This document shows positions 13,401-19,816 of a stretch of DNA of 19,816 nt, one piece after another (within the stretch, counting starts at the first letter, position 1; the number at the start of each line of letters is the position of its first letter). The notes below the pieces were generated by a model. The model did no database searches, had not been told where the DNA came from, and was given only the letters and a program-made list of their open reading frames with translations. The stretch comes from GWF2-33-9 sp964405755. GTDB lineage: Bacteria > Bacteroidota > Ignavibacteria > Kapaibacteriales > UBA2268. A program made the position numbers and the translations under genes. The stretch covers positions 1-19,816 of the forward strand of contig CAYOPF010000043.1 of NCBI GenBank assembly GCA_964405755.1. The letters run 5' to 3'.

Positions 13401-14687
13401 CTATTTCTCAAAGTTAACCCCTTCTAACATTGGTAACTCTAAGTTATCAATCTGCAAAACTCCCTGACCTGCAATTGCACTAAAAGTTGAGTATAAATCA
13501 ATAGTATTGCTTATCACTCTATCAATTTGTACTTCCCTTTGTTTCCAAATTCTTTGAAACGCTCTTTTCTCTTGGTCTAATTCAGATTTCATTGAAGAAA
13601 AACTATCAATTATGTTCTTCACCCGAGTTGCAAATTCTTGTCCGGTGAGATAGTCGTACAATAACTTCATCTTGTCGCCACGGTTTTCGTTTGCTAATTT
13701 TATCTTCGAAATTTGCAGAAGGCTTTCTCTTAATATTCCTACAACTTGTTGGATTTCGTCGAAATGACAAATCCACACTCCATCCTTGTTACCAAACCTG
13801 TTCATTTCCCTCGGAAATGCTTGGGTAACGAGTATTGCAATATTTGCCTGTGCTTTTAATTGGTCATCTTTTAACTTAGTTATCCATTCGCGTGCGTAAT
13901 CTTTGGTTCTCTTACTTTCAAAAATTATTTTCCCAACTTCATTCCCAAATTCATCAATTACAGTTTGAATCACATCAGCACCAGAATAACCTTTTGGCAC
14001 TTCTTCTATTCTGTCAGTTGGGAATTCAGATTTTAATATCTCTTCCAATTTTCTTTCCTGAGCTTCCCCTTGTAATTCCATCGATTTCTGATTAGCCTTG
14101 TTTGCCATCTCGGCAGCTAATTTTTTTTGCTGTTCTAATTGTATTTGTAATTCTTTTATTTGCAATTGATAATCAACAGTTTGCTGCTGTATTGTTGTTT
14201 TTACTTTCTCATCGAACTGACTTTGGAATTGTTCGGTAATTCTTGTTTTTTCTTCCAACAGGCGTTTTTCTAATTCTAGATTTTGCCTTTCTTTCAAAGC
14301 ACGAATTTCTTCTTCTTTACGGAGTAATTCAATTTCTTTATGCTTTAAAGTAGTAATTTCCTCATTTTTTTTGGAAAGTTCCAACTCAGTTGCTCTAATT
14401 TTTGCAAAATATTTATTTTGCAATTCCAATTCTGTTTTCTTTCTTTCTTCTTCTAATTTTTTTGTTAATTTTTCTTGGAAAATCTGATTTTCGTTTCGTT
14501 TCTTTTCTTCAAATATTAATTTTTCTTTTTCTAATTCGATTTCCTTGTTCTTAATATCAAAAAGTTGTTGTTGGAATTTTTTCTCGAATTCCATCCTCAA
14601 TCTTTTTTCTGTTTGGTCTGCCAATACTTGTTCAATATTGATTTTTGCACCGCACTTTGGGCAATCAATATAATTAATACTATCCAT
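13401..14687 (-). CDS. DUF2130-family coiled-coil protein with a putative nuclease-like domain
   Basis: A 428-residue protein of unknown function. It opens with a half zinc-ribbon-like CPKCGAKI (residues 9-16). Residues about 25-205 form a long Glu/Lys/Gln-rich coiled coil. The C-terminal half matches the DUF2130 family. It contains EVPKGYSGADVIQTVID and GKIIFESKRTKDY, an acidic residue followed about 20 residues later by E-x-K, a pattern of PD-(D/E)XK nuclease-like folds; then AILVTQAFPREM and DGVWICHFDE. The coiled-coil-plus-nuclease layout resembles RmuC-type proteins. The ATG comes two bases after the stop of the DMT transporter gene, with no clear SD, so it is probably coupled to it. Family assignment is good; the catalytic claim is inference. 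Confidence 0.78.
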   Translation of the reverse strand: MDSINYIDCPKCGAKINIEQVLADQTEKRLRMEFEKKFQQQLFDIKNKEIELEKEKLIFEEKKRNENQIFQEKLTKKLEEERKKTELELQNKYFAKIRATELELSKKNEEITTLKHKEIELLRKEEEIRALKERQNLELEKRLLEEKTRITEQFQSQFDEKVKTTIQQQTVDYQLQIKELQIQLEQQKKLAAEMANKANQKSMELQGEAQERKLEEILKSEFPTDRIEEVPKGYSGADVIQTVIDEFGNEVGKIIFESKRTKDYAREWITKLKDDQLKAQANIAILVTQAFPREMNRFGNKDGVWICHFDEIQQVVGILRESLLQISKIKLANENRGDKMKLLYDYLTGQEFATRVKNIIDSFSSMKSELDQEKRAFQRIWKQREVQIDRVISNTIDLYSTFSAIAGQGVLQIDNLELPMLEGVNFEK

Positions 14688-14689
14688 TT

Positions 14690-15565
14690 TTATTTCGATT
14701 TTTGTTGAATGCTAATTCCTAAAATTATTAAATTTAATCCAATTATCGACGAAATGTGTATTTCTTCTTTTAAAACTATTCCTATTACCATTAATGATAA
14801 AAATGGCGTTAGATAAACCAACTGACTGATTTTATGAGGTCTGTCGGTTAGACTAATTGCAGTTAACCATAAGATAAAGGTCAATCCCATTTCGAAAACC
14901 CCTATATAAGCAGAAGCAATAAGTCCATTAATATTTATGTTTAATGTACTACCTGATAATAATAAAATTATAGTTGAATATATTGTTCCAAATAAAAAAA
15001 TCGAAAACAATTTCACAACCGGATCTCTTGTATCTCTTAAATTAATCAACCAAAACGATGTCCATAATAATGCACTTAACAATGCAAGAAAATCTCCTAA
15101 AACATTTGTTAGAGAGAATGATGTGATATTCCCTTTTGTTGCAATTACAACCAATCCTAAAAACGAGATGAATAAAGAAATTATTTGAGATTTTGAAACT
15201 ATAATTTTACCAATTATTGCCGAAGTTATACCAAAAAATATTGGCCAAGTATAATTTATTATCATTGCTTCTTGTGCTGGTAATGAATCATATGCCGAAA
15301 ACAAAACAAAATAGTAAATAACTGGATTAAGCAATCCTAAACCCGCAGAATTAATCCATTGTTGCTTGGATTGAATTTTGATTTCTTTTAATTTTCCCAG
15401 TATTAAAGCAGAAGAAAGAATTGTTGTAAAAGAAAAAAGAATTGAATAACATAATACTTGTACTACAGAAAGGTATTGGAATGAAATTTTGAAGGCAGTG
15501 GCTACTGTCGACCAGGCAGCAATTACCATTATTCCAAATAAATATGGGTTTGCCTTGATTTTCAA
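14690..15565 (-). CDS. DMT-superfamily (EamA-type) membrane transporter
   Basis: A 291-residue protein with about ten predicted hydrophobic helices in two similar halves, as in the drug/metabolite transporter superfamily. Family-like features are the first helix with AAWSTVATAFKISF, the helix-4 region ending with ATKG and a second repeat beginning LGDFLALLSALLWTSFWLI. The EamA signature is recognisable but degenerate. The start is TTG, one base after the TAG of the glycosyltransferase gene (TAG-A-TTG), which implies coupled translation; a later ATG at codon 13 would cut the first helix. Substrates of this superfamily range from amino acids and metabolites to undecaprenyl-linked sugars. Proximity to glycosyltransferase genes hints at glycan precursors, but nothing in the sequence proves it. 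Confidence 0.83.
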   Translation of the reverse strand: MKIKANPYLFGIMVIAAWSTVATAFKISFQYLSVVQVLCYSILFSFTTILSSALILGKLKEIKIQSKQQWINSAGLGLLNPVIYYFVLFSAYDSLPAQEAMIINYTWPIFFGITSAIIGKIIVSKSQIISLFISFLGLVVIATKGNITSFSLTNVLGDFLALLSALLWTSFWLINLRDTRDPVVKLFSIFLFGTIYSTIILLLSGSTLNININGLIASAYIGVFEMGLTFILWLTAISLTDRPHKISQLVYLTPFLSLMVIGIVLKEEIHISSIIGLNLIILGISIQQKSK

Positions 15566-15566
15566 T

Positions 15567-16835
15567 CTAACTGGATTTTAATGAATATCCCAGTTCTTTC
15601 GATAAAAGTTGGGTAAGATACTTGCGGTCATATTTTTCAATTACTACTTCATCCGGTGTCGGCAAATTATTATTTTTCCATTTATTATAAAACTCGAGAA
15701 TTGCAAGAGCAATAGCTTTAATATCCTTTGGTTTGGTAATTATTGCTGCACCGGTTGATTCAGCGATACGGGTTACATCTCCATCCAATGAACATACAAG
15801 TAAAGGTTTGCGGGTTCCAAGATATTCATAAAATCGACTTGGAGTAACTATTGGTCGTGGAAACATCAACCATAGAACATCCGAACTAGCTAGGTGATTC
15901 ATCAAGTCCTTATGTTCCAGGTAATCATAAAAAATGAATGAATCAGAATATTTCGACTTTTTTATCATTTTTTGATATTGCTTTTGCAATATACCATAAA
16001 AACGAAATTCGATTTTCTTTGCTAGTTGTGGTTTTTCATTGAAAAGAAGATTCACTGCCTTAATAAAATACTTAGGTGTAAGGTCGGCAGAAAACACGCC
16101 AGCATGAGTAACAATGAGCTTATCCTCTGATTTAAGCAGTAATTTAGGGGATTCAAAATCAACTTGGTCGTATCCGTGTGGAATTATCGATACATCATTA
16201 TGTTCCAAAAAACGATATCGGGAAAGTAATTCATTTTTCATGTCACGTGATATAACAATCGCACGAGCACACTTCTTCAATACTTCCGATTCCATACTAA
16301 TTGCATAATTCTTGTGAAAAAATGTTGGATAAAAATAGTATGGATTGTCCACCCATAAGTCACGATAATCGACAACGAAGGGTATATCATATTCTTCGGA
16401 CAATCTTTTTGCAATTAAAAAATTTGTAAAGGGAGGTGCAGTAGCAAAAATCAAATCAATCTTATTTTCCTCTAAAACTATCTTAGCTTTTTTTAGTGCA
16501 TGCTTCATCCAGAACCTTCTGGAATCTGGCTGGACCAAAGTTTGAATAAGCATCGATTGTATTTTTTTTACAAATTTATTTGGGTAATTTAGCTTGGGAT
16601 TTTCTCCTTTCTTGATAATTTTGGTAATGTCTTCGTCAGTACGGTATATTTGAATATTTCTGTCGAGTAATTCGTTAAGGAGAGAATCGTCAAATGCATA
16701 GTATGGAGCTTTATTTGTTGTTAAAACAATTGGACTCCAGCCAAAATCAGGTAGGTACTTTACAAACTTAGTTATTCTTTGCACTCCACTCAGACCCATT
16801 GGTGGAAAATAATATGCTATCGTTAATACATTCAA
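15567..16835 (-). CDS. Glycosyltransferase, GT4-like (GT-B fold)
   Basis: A soluble 422-residue GT-B enzyme. The acceptor half begins NVLTIAYYFPPMGLSGVQR, the usual opening of GT4 family proteins in surface-polysaccharide clusters. It also has FATAPPFTNFLIA, VVDYRDLWVDNPY and IPHGYD. The donor half has VTHAGVFS, RFYG, YLEHKDLMNHLASSDVLW and the donor-binding segment PSRFYEYLGTRKPLL. No ATG is available at the N-terminus. I chose TTG 16835 because the conserved N-terminus begins there; another in-frame TTG at 16865 adds ten residues and has an AGGA 15 bases upstream. The gene starts a tight three-gene unit with the DMT transporter and DUF2130 genes and is divergent from the PAS gene. Sugar specificity is unknown. 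Confidence 0.85.
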   Translation of the reverse strand: MNVLTIAYYFPPMGLSGVQRITKFVKYLPDFGWSPIVLTTNKAPYYAFDDSLLNELLDRNIQIYRTDEDITKIIKKGENPKLNYPNKFVKKIQSMLIQTLVQPDSRRFWMKHALKKAKIVLEENKIDLIFATAPPFTNFLIAKRLSEEYDIPFVVDYRDLWVDNPYYFYPTFFHKNYAISMESEVLKKCARAIVISRDMKNELLSRYRFLEHNDVSIIPHGYDQVDFESPKLLLKSEDKLIVTHAGVFSADLTPKYFIKAVNLLFNEKPQLAKKIEFRFYGILQKQYQKMIKKSKYSDSFIFYDYLEHKDLMNHLASSDVLWLMFPRPIVTPSRFYEYLGTRKPLLVCSLDGDVTRIAESTGAAIITKPKDIKAIALAILEFYNKWKNNNLPTPDEVVIEKYDRKYLTQLLSKELGYSLKSS

Positions 16836-16918
16836 AATTAATATATCACTTTTGTAATAATTCAAAATTACATAAATTTCCTAAAATTGAGGATATTACT
16901 TTATTCTTAACTTAATAT

Positions 16919-17025
16919 TAATTTTAATTAATTGTTTAGTTAGTTATAATTTTAATTTAATTGATTTTTATATTAATTTTAATTCATTAATGAGCAAATT
17001 ATTTATTTTTTTAGTAATTTTAATT
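16919..17025. repeat. Four copies of TAATTTTAATT in the divergent intergenic region
   Basis: Exact 11-base copies lie at 16919-16929, 16947-16957, 16974-16984 and 17015-17025, between the divergent glycosyltransferase and PAS-protein genes. The 192-base spacer must hold both promoters. The repeats could be binding sites for a regulator, or simply reflect extreme AT low complexity. No confident -35/-10 pair could be chosen. Confidence 0.45.
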
Positions 17026-17057
17026 TATTCAATTTTATTGATTTACAAAAAAGTAAA

Positions 17058-18773
17058 ATGAAAAAATTAGATATTCAAGAAGTAGTAACAAATTATTTTG
17101 ATTTCCTTCCTTTCAAAGTTGCAATAATGGATACTCAGCAAAACATTGTTGCAGTTAATAAAAGATTTGAACAAATTTACGGAAATAATTGGAAACACTC
17201 AAAATGTTATGAATTTTGTAAAAATTCCAAAGTGCCTTGCCTTCAATGTCAAATCCAAAAAGTAGTACAGACCGGAACAATCGAAATAGTACAGGATTCT
17301 AGTGTTGATGTTACTGGCAAATTGCTATTCGATGTTGTAATTTTTTCTCCGATATATAACGGTAACGGCGAAATTGCCTATGTGCAGGAAATATCGATAC
17401 CACAAAAGGATGTCCACCACTGGGAAAACGACTTCAATGTGTTGTTCGAGAATTCTCCGAATTTTATTTCTATCGTCGATAAAGAATTTAATATTCTCCG
17501 CGCTAACCGCCGTATGATTAATACTTTTGGCAATCTACGAGGAAAGAAATGTTACGAAGTTTTCAAGAAAAAGAAGCAAATTTGCAATAACTGCCCCACA
17601 ATGGAAGTTTTCAATGATGGTATTGTCCATTCTTCTTCTCAAGTTGGATTTACTTCTACTGGCGAAAAAACATATTTTATAATGACCTCGGCTCCGCTAA
17701 ATTTCGATGAAAACGGAAAACCAACCAAAGTGATGGAAATCGGTATTGATATTACCGAAATTAATAAATTGCAGGAACAATTAAACTTTATCCACGATTT
17801 TTATGGTAACCTAATTGAAAAATCTTCTGAAGGAATTGTCGCTATCGATAAAAAAGGAAAATTACAAATATTCAATTCTGCAGCCGAGAAATTACTAGGT
17901 TGGGAATCCAGAAGAAAACCAGGAATTGCTCAAGCTCGAAAGTTCCTTCCCGACAAATTTTTCGAGGAATTATCCAGCGGAGAAACATCAATAGAGTACG
18001 TTAAAACTGATATTAAAAATCTTAACGATGATCAAATTCCAGTTCATTTAAAAATTTTCGATATCAAAGATAAAAATGATGTGATGGGACGGGTTGCAAT
18101 TATGAACGACCTCCGCCCTATACTGGAAGTTGAAGAAAATAAGCAAAGAGCTAAGGAAATTGCATTTCGGGAAAAGTTCACTGCTTTGGGAAAAGATACA
18201 GTAAGTATTTTAAAAGAACTAAAACAGTATTTAGGCGAAATTTCTGATGTTATTGCCCACCATACAGATTACGAATTCCAGAGAAGATGGAATAACTTTT
18301 ATGATAGATCTAACGAACACTTGCAACTAATGTCCATTTTTGTTAAATATGCGCAAGGTTACTTTGCAAAACCACAATTAATCGAACTTAATGAGCTTAT
18401 CGAAAATGAATTTTTGAAATACAGGAATCTGTTTGGTAATTCTGATTTGAAATTAGAACTTAACCTAACGAAAGAAAATCCTGTTATTAGTTGTGATATA
18501 GATTCGTTGAAGGAAGCTATTTTTGTTACAATCATACATTATATTACTTACATTCAAATGCATTGTGCCAAAATTACTTTCCGTTCATTTTTCAACAATA
18601 CTGATATTCATTTTGAACTGGAAGTAAAATGTAATCAATCCGATATCCCAGATTTTTCGGATGGTTTAAGCCTAAGCATAATTAAGATGATAAGCGATGC
18701 TAATAATATTGAAATTAAAACACTAAAATTGAAAGAAGAAAATCAACTCAAAATTTCCTTCATTTTCAAATAA
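17058..18773 (+). CDS. Triple-PAS sensor protein with degenerate histidine-kinase core
   Basis: A 571-residue cytoplasmic protein with no signal peptide or membrane segment. PAS1 (about 10-115) carries C50-x3-C54-x6-C61-x2-C64. PAS2 (about 125-240) carries C165-x10-C176-x2-C179, and PAS3 (about 245-355) has none. These GKKCYEV...CNNCP-type cysteine clusters are found in PAS domains of many anaerobes and may bind metal or heme, or sense redox; that is inference. Residues 370-400 resemble a DHp helix (ALGKDTVSILKEL), but the phospho-accepting His aligns with K386. The ATPase-like end (470-571) lacks the N-box Asn (V490/H494) and the DxGxG motif; only a GLSLSIIKMI remnant of the G2 region remains. 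The protein therefore probably cannot autophosphorylate and acts as a pseudokinase or signalling scaffold. It is preceded by AAAAAAG and no strong SD. Confidence 0.85.
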   Translation: MKKLDIQEVVTNYFDFLPFKVAIMDTQQNIVAVNKRFEQIYGNNWKHSKCYEFCKNSKVPCLQCQIQKVVQTGTIEIVQDSSVDVTGKLLFDVVIFSPIYNGNGEIAYVQEISIPQKDVHHWENDFNVLFENSPNFISIVDKEFNILRANRRMINTFGNLRGKKCYEVFKKKKQICNNCPTMEVFNDGIVHSSSQVGFTSTGEKTYFIMTSAPLNFDENGKPTKVMEIGIDITEINKLQEQLNFIHDFYGNLIEKSSEGIVAIDKKGKLQIFNSAAEKLLGWESRRKPGIAQARKFLPDKFFEELSSGETSIEYVKTDIKNLNDDQIPVHLKIFDIKDKNDVMGRVAIMNDLRPILEVEENKQRAKEIAFREKFTALGKDTVSILKELKQYLGEISDVIAHHTDYEFQRRWNNFYDRSNEHLQLMSIFVKYAQGYFAKPQLIELNELIENEFLKYRNLFGNSDLKLELNLTKENPVISCDIDSLKEAIFVTIIHYITYIQMHCAKITFRSFFNNTDIHFELEVKCNQSDIPDFSDGLSLSIIKMISDANNIEIKTLKLKEENQLKISFIFK

Positions 18774-18858
18774 AATATATTCAAAATTCTAAGAATTCGT
18801 TTATTATATTAAAATTGACATATACTAGTAAAATCTTCAAAAAATGATAGCATGAATA

Positions 18859-19816
18859 GTGTACTTATCCATAGCTCTCTTTGTTTCATTTCTTTGCTCT
18901 ATAATGGAAGCTGTTTTGCTTTCAACTCCTCAATCTTATTTAATTGTAAGTAAAGAAAATGGAAATAACTGGGCAAAATTATTTATAGATTATAAATTAA
19001 ATGTAGATAAACCCCTATCTGCAATTTTATCTCTTAATACAGTTGCACACACTGTAGGTGCTGCAGGAGTTGGTGCTCAAGCTGTTCAAGTTTTCGGAGA
19101 TGCTTCATTTGGAATTGTTTCTGCAATTTTAACAATTTTAATCCTTGTTTTAACAGAGATAATACCAAAAACAATCGGCGCTCAGTATTGGAAGCAACTA
19201 TCAGTAATTGCGTCTTTTACTATTAAGATTATGACTGTTGTAACTTATCCATTAGTAATGATTTCGTCAATGGTTACACGATTGATTTCGAAGAATAAAA
19301 CTGAAAATACAACAAGTAGGGAAGAAATTGCAGCATTAGCAAGTATTTGCACAGATGAAGGTTTATTCTCTGAGAAAGAAAATAAAATAATTCAAAATAT
19401 TCTTAAATTAAAGAATATAAAAGTATCTGAAATCCTTACTCCAAGAGTTGTAGTAGCGGCTGCAGACGAAAATTTATCTTTACAGGAATTTCTGAAGAAT
19501 AAAGATTATTTAAAATTTTCTAGAATCCCGGTTTTTTCAGCAAACGATGAACATATAACAGGCTATGTATTCAGGCAACAAGTATTTGAATTATTAGCCG
19601 AAGACAAGCACCACTTAAAATTAAAAGATATTAAACGTAATATCCTAGTATTCCCCGAAACAATTGCATTATTTACTTTTTGGGAAAATCTTTTGGAAAA
19701 CAAGGAACACATTGCCCTAATTGTTGATGAATTCGGAGGATTTGATGGAATTGTTACGATGGAAGATGTTATTGAAACTTTACTCGGCCTCGAGATTGTC
19801 GACGAGAAGGATACAA
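18859..19816 (+). CDS. CNNM/CBS-domain (CorC/HlyC-like) membrane protein, 3' end outside window
   Basis: The reading frame is open to the window end (319 codons). Residues about 1-150 form a CNNM (DUF21) transmembrane domain: FVSFLCSIMEAVLLS, ILSLNTVAHTVGAAGVGAQ and LVLTEIIPKTIGAQYW are clear family motifs. Two CBS domains follow, with ILTPRVVV opening the first and LIVDEFGGFDGIVTMEDVIETLLG closing the second; the last residues GLEIVDE fit the usual end of short CNNM proteins. Known relatives are linked to Mg/Na/Co transport or efflux. The start is uncertain. A GTG at 18859 keeps the frame and gives a N-terminus beginning VYLSIALF. An ATG at 18852 begins with MNSVLI, typical of the family, but needs one base (C near 18868-18870) removed to join IALFVSFLCS. 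About 40 residues are missing at the end. Confidence 0.88.
   Translation, partial: MYLSIALFVSFLCSIMEAVLLSTPQSYLIVSKENGNNWAKLFIDYKLNVDKPLSAILSLNTVAHTVGAAGVGAQAVQVFGDASFGIVSAILTILILVLTEIIPKTIGAQYWKQLSVIASFTIKIMTVVTYPLVMISSMVTRLISKNKTENTTSREEIAALASICTDEGLFSEKENKIIQNILKLKNIKVSEILTPRVVVAAADENLSLQEFLKNKDYLKFSRIPVFSANDEHITGYVFRQQVFELLAEDKHHLKLKDIKRNILVFPETIALFTFWENLLENKEHIALIVDEFGGFDGIVTMEDVIETLLGLEIVDEKDT

Noticed and set aside
13387..13404. Palindrome ATAGAAAA-GT-TTTTCTAT at the DUF2130 stop as a terminator
   Set aside because: Very AT-rich stem with no following T-run on the transcribed strand; too weak to call.
16919..17025. CRISPR-like array
   Set aside because: The 11-base units are too short, A/T only and the spacing is irregular; no cas genes are present.
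18785..18797. AATTCT-A-AGAATT palindrome after the PAS gene as a terminator
   Set aside because: One-base centre, six-base AT-rich arms and no T-tract; it cannot form a good RNA hairpin.

Overview
The window is AT-rich, bacterial and gene-dense, and most genes lie on the minus strand. Several genes have clear Shine-Dalgarno sequences (AAGGAG before the NeuB-like gene, accB and gcvH). TAA, TAG and TGA all end genes, so the standard code applies. The low GC content, the gene families and the SD usage suggest a member of the Bacteroidota/Chlorobiota/Ignavibacteriota (FCB) group, but no rRNA or other phylogenetic marker confirms this.

Layout. (1) 1-1010, plus strand: the 3' end of ftsY, coupled through TAATG to a TsaC/Sua5-family gene whose 14th codon is an in-frame TAG. 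(2) 946-3913, minus strand: rho followed by a membrane GT-C-type glycosyltransferase; the latter converges on tsaC with a 65-bp overlap. (3) 4188-10807, minus strand: a compact seven-gene operon with a GT-B glycosyltransferase, an SpsF-like cytidylyltransferase, a transketolase split into two genes, a class III aminotransferase, an SDR oxidoreductase and a short NeuB-like synthase. A hairpin and T-tract follow the last gene, and the preceding gcvH terminator isolates the operon upstream. (4) 10941-13339, minus strand: tRNA-Cys, accB, accC and gcvH, ending in a strong intrinsic terminator. (5) 13401-16865, minus strand: a GT4-type glycosyltransferase, a DMT/EamA transporter and a DUF2130 protein, nearly abutting, with the first two starting on TTG. 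(6) 17058-18773, plus strand: a three-PAS sensor protein with cysteine clusters and a histidine-kinase core that has lost its catalytic residues. (7) 18859 to the end, plus strand: a CNNM/CBS membrane protein that runs off the window and may have an N-terminal frameshift.

How the genes work together. Region 3 is the most interesting part. It looks like a route to an aminated, CMP-activated alpha-keto-acid sugar (nonulosonate or octulosonate type) for a surface glycan. A transketolase would build the sugar skeleton, the SDR and aminotransferase would oxidise and aminate it, the NeuB-like enzyme would condense it with phosphoenolpyruvate, the SpsF-like enzyme would add CMP, and the GT-B enzyme would transfer it. 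No UDP-GlcNAc 2-epimerase or N-acyltransferase of the usual sialic or legionaminic pathways lies in the cluster. The glycosyltransferases in regions 2 and 5 fit the same surface-polysaccharide theme. The remaining genes serve housekeeping roles: protein targeting, tRNA modification, transcription termination, fatty-acid synthesis and glycine cleavage or lipoate metabolism.
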